From Pedobacter sp. HDW13 (GTDB lineage Bacteria; Bacteroidota; Bacteroidia; Sphingobacteriales; Sphingobacteriaceae): a stretch of DNA of 64,000 bases. Below, one piece after another: positions 8,610 through 16,702 of this stretch. The notes below the pieces were generated by a model that saw only the letters and a list, made by a program, of their open reading frames with translations, ran no database searches and had not been told where the DNA came from. Made by a program: the position numbers and the translations under genes. How positions within the stretch are numbered: position 1 is the first letter of the stretch; every line of letters begins with the position of its first letter. The DNA lies in assembly GCF_011303555.1 (NCBI RefSeq), contig NZ_CP049868.1, positions 682,001 through 746,000 on the forward strand, written 5' to 3'.

Positions 8610-10517
8610 ATGATTTCAATAAATAATTTAACATTCCTGATAGGATCGAGAGCCTTATACGATGATGCCAACTGGCACATTAAACCGGGCGACAGAGCGG
8701 GCTTGATTGGCGCTAACGGAACAGGAAAATCGACACTTTTAAAATTAATTGTAGGTGAGTATGCCCCAAGTTCGGGTACTATTTCGATGTCGAAAGACCT
8801 GAAAATAGGTTACCTGAACCAGGATTTACTGTCTTACGATTCGCACCATAGCATTTTGCACGTGGCCATGGAAGCTTTTGAGCGCCAGAACCAGCTGCAC
8901 GATGAAATTGAAGAATTGCTTAAAAAAATCGAAACCGATTACAGTGAAGAGGTTTTATATAAACTGAGTGATAAACAACAGGAATTTGAGGCTTTAGATG
9001 GTTACAACATCGAATACAGGGCCAACGAAATCCTGGCCGGTTTAGGTTTTAGCACAGCCGATCAGCTCCGTCCGTTAAATACCTTCTCCGGAGGTTGGCG
9101 GATGCGGGTAATGCTGGCCAAAATCCTTTTACAAGATCCGGACATCTTATTACTCGATGAGCCAACCAACCACATGGATTTACCCTCTATCAAGTGGTTA
9201 GAGAACTATTTAATGGGTTTTGAAGGTGCAATCGTTATTGTATCGCACGACAGGTATTTCTTAGATAAGATTGTAAACCGTACGGTTGAATCGCGTAAAG
9301 GAAAATTAACTGTTTATGCAGGTAACTACAGCTTTTATGTAGAAGAAAAAGCACTGCGTGGAGAGATACAGAAAGGTGAATTTAAAAACCAGCAGGCTAA
9401 AATTAAACAGGAAGAGCGTTTAATTGAGCGTTTTAAAGCCAAAGCATCTAAAGCGAAGATGGCGCAATCGCGCATGAAAGCTTTAGATAGAATGGAACGT
9501 GTGGAGGATGTGGACGACGAAAACCCAACCGTTAATTTCGCCTTTAAATTTACGAAACCATCGGGCAGGCACGTAGTGCGCATAGAGCATGCTACCAAGC
9601 ATTATCCAAATGTACATATCCTGGAAGATGCAGAAGCTGTGATTGAAAAAGGCGATAAAATTGCTTTGATTGGTGCAAACGGTAAAGGTAAATCGACCTT
9701 ACTACGGATGATTGCCGGGACGGAAAAATTTGAGGGTTTCTGCGAAACCGGTCATAATGTTTCTACCACCTTCTTTGCCCAGCACCAATTAGAATCGTTG
9801 CACTTAGGCAATTCGATTTTAGAAGAGCTACAGGCTTTTGCACCTAAACACAGTGATACAGAATTACGTAGTATTTTAGGTTGCTTCTTGTTTACCGGCG
9901 ATGATGTTTTCAAGAAAATCAAAGTACTATCGGGAGGTGAAAAATCTCGTGTGGCCCTGGCTAAATCGCTAACTACCGATTCAAATTTCCTGATTCTGGA
10001 TGAGCCTACCAACCACCTGGATATCCAGTCGGTAAATATTCTTATTCAGGCATTAGATCAGTTTGAAGGTACTTTTATTGCAGTATCTCACGACAGGTAT
10101 TTCCTGGATAACGTAGCCAACAAAATCTGGTTTATCGAGAACGAGAAAATTAAACAATACCCGGGTACCTACGAGGAATACGAAGAGTGGAACAGCAAAC
10201 GCGTAATTCCGGCATCGAAACCTATTCCAGTTAAAATGCCTGATAAACCAAAGGAAGCACCAAAACCAGCGAGTCCTAATACAGCTAATCAGTTAAAAAA
10301 GCTGAACGATGAGCTGAAAAAAATCGAAGCACTGATTGCTGAACTGGAAACAACTGTTTTAAGCATCGAAACTGAACTGGCTGATGAAAATGTTTACAGC
10401 AACGCCGATAAGCTGGCCGAAGCGAATAAACGTTACCTGGCCGCTAAACAGGATTTAGATAACAGTCAAACCAAATGGGAAACCCTGGCTACCGAAATTA
10501 TGGAGCTGGAAGGGTAA
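8610..10517 (+). CDS. ABC-F family ATPase (Uup-like)
   Basis: A 635-aa soluble protein with two ABC cassettes and no membrane domain. Cassette 1 has Walker A GANGTGKST, signature FSGGWRMRV and Walker B DILLLDEPTNHMD. Cassette 2 has GANGKGKST, LSGGEKSRV and FLILDEPTNHLD. An interdomain linker (about 235-310) is rich in Lys/Arg and Glu, and a C-terminal coiled coil (about 560-635) follows a Pro/Lys-rich hinge. That architecture is Uup-like ABC-F: translation- or replication-linked ATPases acting on ribosomes or branched DNA. Its short leader and downstream terminator make it a single-gene unit. Confidence 0.93.
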   Translation: MISINNLTFLIGSRALYDDANWHIKPGDRAGLIGANGTGKSTLLKLIVGEYAPSSGTISMSKDLKIGYLNQDLLSYDSHHSILHVAMEAFERQNQLHDEIEELLKKIETDYSEEVLYKLSDKQQEFEALDGYNIEYRANEILAGLGFSTADQLRPLNTFSGGWRMRVMLAKILLQDPDILLLDEPTNHMDLPSIKWLENYLMGFEGAIVIVSHDRYFLDKIVNRTVESRKGKLTVYAGNYSFYVEEKALRGEIQKGEFKNQQAKIKQEERLIERFKAKASKAKMAQSRMKALDRMERVEDVDDENPTVNFAFKFTKPSGRHVVRIEHATKHYPNVHILEDAEAVIEKGDKIALIGANGKGKSTLLRMIAGTEKFEGFCETGHNVSTTFFAQHQLESLHLGNSILEELQAFAPKHSDTELRSILGCFLFTGDDVFKKIKVLSGGEKSRVALAKSLTTDSNFLILDEPTNHLDIQSVNILIQALDQFEGTFIAVSHDRYFLDNVANKIWFIENEKIKQYPGTYEEYEEWNSKRVIPASKPIPVKMPDKPKEAPKPASPNTANQLKKLNDELKKIEALIAELETTVLSIETELADENVYSNADKLAEANKRYLAAKQDLDNSQTKWETLATEIMELEG

Positions 10518-10532
10518 CTATAATTTATAATG

Positions 10533-10564
10533 AAGCCGCAGATAAAACCTGTGGCTTTTTTTTG
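10533..10564 (+). terminator. Rho-independent terminator of the ABC-F gene
   Basis: Stem GCCGCAG (10535-10541) with CTGTGGC (10549-10555), one G-U pair, followed by nine T residues. Confidence 0.85.
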
Positions 10565-10659
10565 CTGTGCTGTCAGGTGTTTCCACCTGACTCTAACAAA
10601 ATCAAGCAATGGAGGCACTGATTTACACGGAATGTTTTTATGCGATTTTTCATAGTGGA

Positions 10660-10739
10660 CGTCCTGAATTTATTTCAGGGTCTCTTTCCTACTAAAGAGA
10701 TGCTGAAACAAATCCAATAGCTATCGGATCAGCATGACG
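10660..10739. repeat. Dispersed intergenic palindromic repeat, copy 2
   Basis: CCTGAATTTATTTCAGG palindrome at the left and CAGCATGACG at the right, with CTGAAACAAATCC between. It shares order and ends with the element at 514-593. The remaining gap between the ABC-F and plug-protein genes shows nothing else. Confidence 0.6.
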
Positions 10740-10832
10740 GTAAGTGAGCTATGGCTTCCGGGCATCCGTGGCTGAACTAAGCACAAAACAAAATTTCTTT
10801 TTATCTCTGCCGAATACTATGTAGCTTTATCC

Positions 10833-12110
10833 ATGCAAAAACTAATCGCTGTACTACTTTTCTTTATTCCGACACTCACCTTTGCCCAAAACGATAAAAC
10901 GTTTACCAGCGAAAACAAAATTTACCTTCCCAACATTAAAACTGTGCTGTGTTACAACAGCAATAAAGAGCAGAGCTTGCCTGTTATTATGCTCAACTCG
11001 TCAGAAACCATTACTTTTTCTTTTGATGATTTACTGGCGGGCACTAAAAATTACTGGTACACCATCGAACATTGTACTGCCGAGTGGAAGTCTTCACAAA
11101 TCTCAACTATAGATTATCTGGGCAGCTTTAACGACGACCGCATCATCAATTACCGCTACTCTTCTAACACTGCCCGAAAATATACCCATTACGAAATTAG
11201 CCTGCCCAACACACAGATACAACCTAAAATTGGTGGTAATTACGTGTTAAAGGTTTATTTGGATGGCGACAAAAACAAGCCGGTAATTTCTCAGCGATTC
11301 TATGTGTTAGATAGTCAGGTTGCCATAGCAGCTGAAATAACCAACTCCTTACAGGTAGAATTTCGCAATAACAAGCAAAAAATCAACTTCACGGTTAATC
11401 ATGCCTTCCCAATCCCAAACCCCTACCAGGATTTAAAAGCAGTGGTGATGCAGAACTTTAATGCCAATACCATTCAGCTTAATTCGAGGCCATCTTTTGT
11501 ACGCCCAAATCAATTGGTGTATAACGATTTAAATACCAACGATTTTTGGGGCGATAACGAATTCCGGAAGTTCGATACGCGTAGTTTAAGGTACAAAGCC
11601 GATAATGTGAAAGATATTTACCGCGATAAAGAATCGGTAAACGTGATGCTTTTTCAGGATGCGCCCCGCAGCGTTGGTGCCTTTGGCAACCAGTTCGATG
11701 AAAATGGCAACTTCTTTATCCGCAATACCGATGGCCGTGATGATAAAACAGAAGCCGAATACATGGGTGTGCTTTTTACCTTAAACGCTGCCGCGCCAAG
11801 CTCTAACGGCGATGCTTACGTAGTAGGCCGTTTCAATAATTACACCATGAGCAACGAAAACAAACTGTTGTACGATGCCAGTCGCAAACAGTTTTATGGG
11901 AATATTATGCTTAAACAAGGCTTATACGATTATGAATTTGCCTGGTTTAACAAAGATACCCAGCAAATGGAAACCAGGGCATTTGAAGGTGCTTTCTTTC
12001 AAACAGAAAACAGTTACCAGATTTTCGTCTATTACCGCCGTCCGGGTGCCCGCTGGGATACCCTGGTAGGTTTTACCAACCTCAGCAATAAGGTTAGCGA
12101 CAGAAGATAA
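10833..12110 (+). CDS. Type IX secretion plug-domain protein (DUF5103)
   Basis: A 425-aa exported protein. The signal peptide MQKLIAVLLFFIPTLTFAQ is followed by the DUF5103 beta-sandwich pattern: WYTIEHCTAEWKSSQISTIDYLGSFNDDRI, then HYEISLPN, then GNYVLKVY, and in the second half GRFNNYTMSNENKLLYD and QGLYDYEFAW. In Bacteroidota this family acts as a plug at the outer-membrane face of the T9SS translocon; that role is family knowledge. Length is normal and no frameshift is seen. It is a lone gene between two intergenic repeats and the SUMF1 operon. Confidence 0.85.
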   Translation: MQKLIAVLLFFIPTLTFAQNDKTFTSENKIYLPNIKTVLCYNSNKEQSLPVIMLNSSETITFSFDDLLAGTKNYWYTIEHCTAEWKSSQISTIDYLGSFNDDRIINYRYSSNTARKYTHYEISLPNTQIQPKIGGNYVLKVYLDGDKNKPVISQRFYVLDSQVAIAAEITNSLQVEFRNNKQKINFTVNHAFPIPNPYQDLKAVVMQNFNANTIQLNSRPSFVRPNQLVYNDLNTNDFWGDNEFRKFDTRSLRYKADNVKDIYRDKESVNVMLFQDAPRSVGAFGNQFDENGNFFIRNTDGRDDKTEAEYMGVLFTLNAAAPSSNGDAYVVGRFNNYTMSNENKLLYDASRKQFYGNIMLKQGLYDYEFAWFNKDTQQMETRAFEGAFFQTENSYQIFVYYRRPGARWDTLVGFTNLSNKVSDRR

Positions 12111-12154
12111 ATTAACCCCTTCATAAACACATTAATTGTCAACTTGACTTTTAA

Positions 12155-12182
12155 TGTTACAATACTTACCTTTATTGTTACA
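12155..12182. promoter_or_regulatory. Twin TGTTACA boxes, 21 bp apart
   Basis: TGTTACA occurs at 12155-12161 and 12176-12182, exactly two helical turns apart, just upstream of the promoter-like element at 12192-12220. Possible regulator site for the operon that starts at 12277. Confidence 0.35.
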
Positions 12183-12191
12183 TTAATTTTC

Positions 12192-12220
12192 TTTGTTTTA
12201 TCTGCTGTTCTTTACTTTAG
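12192..12220 (+). promoter_or_regulatory. Putative Bacteroidota promoter
   Basis: TTTG at 12192-12195, a 17-nt spacer, then TACTTTAG at 12213-12220, close to TTTG/TAnnTTTG. It lies 57 bp before the first gene of the SUMF1/Gfo-Idh-MocA/ApbE operon. Confidence 0.5.
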
Positions 12221-12276
12221 CGAAACCGGAGTAACCAGATAAACACCTAGATAATAAGTGTTTCTAACCAAAAATT

Positions 12277-13242
12277 ATGTTTAAAAAATTAATTGCCGTA
12301 GCATTATTAGCCCATCCCTGTGCACATATTTTTGCACAAAGCACAAACAGCCCGTACACCCAATCTATCAATGGGACTAAATTAAAATTTGATATGCAGG
12401 CCATTCCTGCAGGCAAATTCAAAATGGGAAGTAAAACGGGTAAACCCGACGAACAACCTGTACACGAAGTAAAACTCGATGCTTTCTGGATCGGGAAACA
12501 CGAAGTAACATGGGATATTTTCGAACCTTTCTTATACCGCGATTACGAAAAGAAAGCCAGCGAAGGTGCCATTCCTGCTGATGTTGATGCGGTAACGCGT
12601 CCAACCAAACCTTATCTGGATATGACTTTCGGTATGGGCAAGGAACACCAGCCAGCGGTAGCCATGACCCAATATAACGCCATTCAGTTTTGTAAATGGT
12701 TATACGTACGTACCGGCGTTTTTTACCGCTTACCTACCGAGGCTGAGTGGGAATATGCCTGTAAAGCCGGTGCCGAAACCACTTACGGCTTTGGCAATGA
12801 TGCCAGCAAACTGGGCGATTATGCCTGGTATAAAGATAACAGCGATAATAAAACCCATCAGGTTGGGCTTAAAAAGCCAAATGCCTGGGGCTTATTCGAT
12901 ATGCATGGTAATGTTAGCGAATGGACTTACGACCAATACATAGCCGATTTTTATGCTAAAAGCGCAGGCAAAACAGCCGAAAACCCTGTAGCAACACCCG
13001 AAAAACTTTACCCCAATGCCGTTCGTGGTGGGTCTTACGATGAAACACCCGATAACCTAACTTCAACCGCAAGGCTGGCTTCAAATCCAACCTGGAAACA
13101 ATTAGATCCGCAAATCCCGAAAAGTAACTGGTGGTTCCCTGAAGCACCGTTTGTGGGGATGCGTTTAGTTAGGCCGGCAAAAACTCCTTCAAAGGCAGAA
13201 ATAGACGCCTATTACAACAAGTTACCTATCAAAGACTATTAA
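12277..13242 (+). CDS. Exported SUMF1/FGE-fold protein
   Basis: A 321-aa protein with signal peptide (MFKKLIAVALLAHPCAHIFAQ) and a full SUMF1 (formylglycine-generating enzyme-like) fold: IPAGKFKMGS, HEVKLDAFWIGKHEVTW, YRLPTEAEWEYACKAG, WGLFDMHGNVSEWTYD, VRGGSYD and the terminal GMRLVRPA. The C-terminal region that carries the two catalytic cysteines in true sulfatase activators has none here (SNWWFPEAPFVGMRL), and there is no sulfatase in the window, so a sulfatase-maturing role is unlikely. First gene of a four-gene operon. Confidence 0.85.
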   Translation: MFKKLIAVALLAHPCAHIFAQSTNSPYTQSINGTKLKFDMQAIPAGKFKMGSKTGKPDEQPVHEVKLDAFWIGKHEVTWDIFEPFLYRDYEKKASEGAIPADVDAVTRPTKPYLDMTFGMGKEHQPAVAMTQYNAIQFCKWLYVRTGVFYRLPTEAEWEYACKAGAETTYGFGNDASKLGDYAWYKDNSDNKTHQVGLKKPNAWGLFDMHGNVSEWTYDQYIADFYAKSAGKTAENPVATPEKLYPNAVRGGSYDETPDNLTSTARLASNPTWKQLDPQIPKSNWWFPEAPFVGMRLVRPAKTPSKAEIDAYYNKLPIKDY

Positions 13243-13278
13243 TTAAAATCACCCTAACCACAATAAAGAACTAAACAC

Positions 13279-14598
13279 ATGAAAAAACCAATTAATCAAC
13301 AAGATCGTCGCGATTTTTTAAAGGCAACAGCCATGCTTGCCGGTGGAGCTATGTTGAGCAGCATCCCATTGGCCGGAGCATACGCTTCAGGATCGGACAC
13401 CATTAAAATAGCCTTAATTGGCTGTGGCGACCGCGGTACCGGAGCAGCATTTCAGGCTTTAAGCACTAAATTTAACATTAAACTGGTAGCCATGGCCGAT
13501 GCTTTTCAGGATCGGTTGGATAGCAGCTACCAATCTTTAAGCTCGAAATTCGGCGCAAAGGTAGAAGTTCCAAAAGAACGTCAGTTTGTAGGTTTTGATG
13601 CTTATTTAAAGGCTATTCCATTAGCCGATGTAGTATTGCTAACTACGCCTCCGGGTTTCCGCCCTATCCATTTCGAAGAAGCGGTAAAACAAAACAAGCA
13701 GATTTTTATGGAGAAACCGGTTGCTGTTGATGCACCTGGAATCAGAAAAGTACTTGCAGCTGCCGAAGAAGCTAAAAAGAAGAAACTAAACGTGGTGGTG
13801 GGTTTACAACGCCGTTACCAAACCAATTATCGCGAATCGATTAAACGCATTAACGATGGTGCCATAGGCGATATTATGGCAGGCCAGGTGTACTGGAACA
13901 GCGGTGGCGTTTGGGTACGTCCGCGTACAGCCAATCAAACTGAAATGGAATACCAAATGAGAAACTGGTATTACTTTAACTGGTTATGCGGCGATCATAT
14001 TGTAGAACAGCACGTACACAACATCGATATTGCCAACTGGGTAAAAAATGCACACCCAATTTCGGTACAGGGTACCGGAAGCCGTGCATGGCGTACCGGT
14101 AAAGATTATGGCGAAATTTACGATAACCACTCTATAGAGTTAACCTATGCTGATGGCGCAATTATCCATAGCCAGTGCAGGCACTTTGAGGGGATCAGCA
14201 ACCGCGTTGATGAATCATTCCAGGGCACTAAAGGTAAAATATATCTATCGGGCAGCAACCAGGCCATTATGAAAGATTACAGTGGCAAGGAGCTGTACAA
14301 CCACAATACCAAAGGAAATGCCAACCCTTATCAAACCGAGCACGATGAACTTTTCGAAGCGGTTTCTAAAGGCGAATACAAATTCAGCAATGTAGATTAT
14401 GCTGCAACCAGTACATTTTCATCAATTATTGGCCGTTATGCAACTTATTCTGGCCAAACCATTAAATGGGATGAAGCATTGGCATCGAACATCAGTTTAA
14501 TGCCCGAGCGTTTTGCCTGGGATGCCAACCCTAAATTAATGCCTGATGAGAAAGGCTTGTATCCGATAGCTATGCCCGGACAGGCCAAAGTAATTTAA
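13279..14598 (+). CDS. Exported Gfo/Idh/MocA oxidoreductase
   Basis: A 439-aa NAD(P)-dependent sugar oxidoreductase with a twin-arginine signal (RRDFLKATAMLAGGAML) sending it folded to the periplasm. The Rossmann motif IALIGCGDRGTG, the ADVVLLTTP strand and the family EKPVAVD motif, with the catalytic Lys in the EKP stretch, are all present. The later NWLCGDHIVEQHVHNIDIANW segment contains the conserved substrate-pocket His/Asp pattern. Periplasmic members often oxidise glycosides with a tightly bound cofactor. It sits between a SUMF1 gene and apbE, 36 bp after the former. Confidence 0.9.
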   Translation: MKKPINQQDRRDFLKATAMLAGGAMLSSIPLAGAYASGSDTIKIALIGCGDRGTGAAFQALSTKFNIKLVAMADAFQDRLDSSYQSLSSKFGAKVEVPKERQFVGFDAYLKAIPLADVVLLTTPPGFRPIHFEEAVKQNKQIFMEKPVAVDAPGIRKVLAAAEEAKKKKLNVVVGLQRRYQTNYRESIKRINDGAIGDIMAGQVYWNSGGVWVRPRTANQTEMEYQMRNWYYFNWLCGDHIVEQHVHNIDIANWVKNAHPISVQGTGSRAWRTGKDYGEIYDNHSIELTYADGAIIHSQCRHFEGISNRVDESFQGTKGKIYLSGSNQAIMKDYSGKELYNHNTKGNANPYQTEHDELFEAVSKGEYKFSNVDYAATSTFSSIIGRYATYSGQTIKWDEALASNISLMPERFAWDANPKLMPDEKGLYPIAMPGQAKVI

Positions 14599-14609
14599 CG
14601 AATAGCGTA

Positions 14610-15623
14610 ATGCCTTATAAATTGCTATTCCTGCTCATCCCCTTGTTTTTAGGTTTTTCTGTTCAGCAGGAACTTAAACCATATAAAATAAGCGGTTATG
14701 CACAGGGAACTGATTATGCAATTACCTATTATGCCAGCGATAGTTTGGCAACCAAACAAGGCATAGATAGCTTGTTGAATGAAATCGATTTATCCATGTC
14801 GCTTTACAAAAAGGGATCGTTGATCAATCAGTTTAACGCTTCCAAAAGCGGGGTCAAATTAGACCATTTTATGAGCGCTGTGCTGAAAAGAAGCTTTGAA
14901 ATTAACCAGGATACCAAAGGTGTTTTCGATATTACGGTAGCACCTTTGGTACAAGCCTGGGGCTTTGGACCAAAAGAAACCAGAACGGAACCTGATCCGG
15001 CAACCATCAAATCTATACTGGCCAATGTTGGCATGCAGCAGTTAAAATTAAAAGGTGGCTGGCTCAGTAAGTTAAACCCAGCTGTACAGATCGATTTAAA
15101 CGGAATTGCGCAGGGCTACAGTGTCGATCTTATTGCCGCTTACCTTGCCCAAAAAGGCATTAAGCAATATGTAGCCGAACTGGGTGGCGAAATCCGCATT
15201 GCAGGACCTAAACCCGATGGACAAGCCATGAAAATAGGTATCGAAGGACCTGATAAAGACGGTACGCCGGTAATCAGGCATATTGCCGCCATTAATACCG
15301 GTGCCGTTACCACTTCGGGCAATTACCGCAAATTTCACCAAAGCGGGAAAAAGAAAATCTCTCACCTGATTAATCCTAAAACCGGATATCCGCTGGATAA
15401 CGAAATGATCAGTGTAACGGTTTATGCCAACGATGCCATTACCGCCGATGGCTACGACAATGCACTGATGGCCATGCACCTCAAAGATGCCATGGCCTTT
15501 GTTGAAAGCCGCAAAAACCTCGAAGCTTATTTTGTATACCATAAAAAAGATGGTACCGTTGCCGACACCCTGACAACAGGGTTTAAAAAATTGATTATCC
15601 CCTCCCCTCAGTTTAAAAACTAA
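14610..15623 (+). CDS. apbE: FAD:protein FMN transferase
   Basis: A 337-aa exported ApbE family protein with an N-terminal hydrophobic signal. It shows GTDYAITYYA, LNEIDLSMSLYKKGSLINQFN, GVFDITVAPLVQAWGFG, VQIDLNGIAQGYSVDLIA, LGGEIRIAG, NTGAVTTSGNYRKF, HLINPKTGYPL, and the metal-binding TADGYDNALMAM segment. ApbE links FMN covalently to Thr/Ser of target flavoproteins outside the cytoplasm. No obvious flavinylated partner is encoded next door, so the client is elsewhere or unrecognised. It lies 11 bp after the oxidoreductase gene and abuts the next start codon. Confidence 0.93.
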   Translation: MPYKLLFLLIPLFLGFSVQQELKPYKISGYAQGTDYAITYYASDSLATKQGIDSLLNEIDLSMSLYKKGSLINQFNASKSGVKLDHFMSAVLKRSFEINQDTKGVFDITVAPLVQAWGFGPKETRTEPDPATIKSILANVGMQQLKLKGGWLSKLNPAVQIDLNGIAQGYSVDLIAAYLAQKGIKQYVAELGGEIRIAGPKPDGQAMKIGIEGPDKDGTPVIRHIAAINTGAVTTSGNYRKFHQSGKKKISHLINPKTGYPLDNEMISVTVYANDAITADGYDNALMAMHLKDAMAFVESRKNLEAYFVYHKKDGTVADTLTTGFKKLIIPSPQFKN

Positions 15624-16553
15624 ATGATGAAAAGAAGTGAATTTATCAGAAATAGCCTGCTCACCGCCGGTGCTATAACCACAGGTGCGGGAATTACCAA
15701 TACTTTTGCAGCCGAAAAGCCTAGTACTGCTCTTGGCGATAAGACCTTTAATCTCGATTACGCTCCGCACCAGGGCATGTTCGAAAACCATGCCGGCAAA
15801 AGCTTTTTAGATCAGATCCAGTTTATGTACGATAAAGGTTTCCGCTCAATAGAAGATAACGGTTACCTGAACCGCCCTGTTGAAGAACAGGAAAAAATTG
15901 GTAAGCTGCTGTCGAAATTAGGTATGCGCATGGGGGTATTTGTGGTTGATGGTGGTGATAACTGGAAAACATCGCTCACTACCGGTAAAAAAGAGTTTAA
16001 AGATAAGTTTGTAGAAACCTGCAAAAAATCAGTAGAAGCCGCTAAACGATGCAATGCCAAATGGTTAACCGTAGTACCCGGCTTTTACGAACGTAATTTA
16101 CCTTACGGCAACCAGTTTGCCAACGTAATAGATGCCATGCGTGCAGGCGCTGAGGTTTTTGAGCCACATGGCTTAATTATGGTACTCGAAACTTTAAGCG
16201 ATACCCCGGAGCTTTTTCTGCAAAAAACCAACGAAACATACGCGGTATGTAAGGCTGTTAAAAGTCCGTCGTGCAAAATCCTTTACGATATTTACCACAT
16301 GCAGCGCACCGAAGGTGATCTGATCAAAACCATCGACCGCTGCTGGGATGAAATTGCCTACATCCAGATCGGTGACAACCCGGGCCGAAAAGAGCCAACC
16401 ACAGGCGAAATCAACTATAAAAACCTGTTCAAACACCTTCATAAAAAAGGTTATAAAGGTGTTATGGGGATGGAGCATGGTAACTCGAAAGGTGGTAAGG
16501 AAGGTGAGCTGGCAGTAATTTCGGCCTACCGTACTGAGGACAACTTTTTGTAA
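15624..16553 (+). CDS. Exported TIM-barrel sugar isomerase/epimerase
   Basis: A 309-aa xylose-isomerase-like TIM barrel of the hydroxypyruvate-isomerase type. The N-terminus MMKRSEFIRNSLLTAGAITTGAGI looks like a Tat-type exported leader with a single Arg rather than a twin Arg. Barrel motifs include DKGFRSIEDNG, NAKWLTVVPGFYERNL, LIMVLETL, ILYDIYHMQ, YIQIGDNPGRKEP and GVMGMEHGNSK; the Glu, Asp/His and Glu metal ligands are present. The start codon directly follows the apbE stop; a second ATG one codon later is equally possible. With the Gfo/Idh/MocA enzyme it suggests keto-sugar processing in the periplasm. Confidence 0.85.
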   Translation: MMKRSEFIRNSLLTAGAITTGAGITNTFAAEKPSTALGDKTFNLDYAPHQGMFENHAGKSFLDQIQFMYDKGFRSIEDNGYLNRPVEEQEKIGKLLSKLGMRMGVFVVDGGDNWKTSLTTGKKEFKDKFVETCKKSVEAAKRCNAKWLTVVPGFYERNLPYGNQFANVIDAMRAGAEVFEPHGLIMVLETLSDTPELFLQKTNETYAVCKAVKSPSCKILYDIYHMQRTEGDLIKTIDRCWDEIAYIQIGDNPGRKEPTTGEINYKNLFKHLHKKGYKGVMGMEHGNSKGGKEGELAVISAYRTEDNFL

Positions 16554-16555
16554 TT

Positions 16556-16659
16556 AAAATCCGTCATTTTCAACCGCGAAGCAGTTTTAATGCTTGCGCT
16601 ACCAGCGCTCAAAGATTGCTTCGCCGGCTGAAAAAGCCTTCTCAGCAATGACGGATTTT
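16556..16659. repeat. 104-bp MITE-like element with 13-bp perfect terminal inverted repeats
   Basis: Starts AAAATCCGTCATT (16556-16568) and ends with its exact reverse complement AATGACGGATTTT (16647-16659). No coding capacity. Lies right after the TIM-barrel gene. Confidence 0.65.
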
Positions 16660-16702
16660 CTAAAGCCATGGTCGTCTCTGTACAAAACAACCCCATTTCC
16701 AC

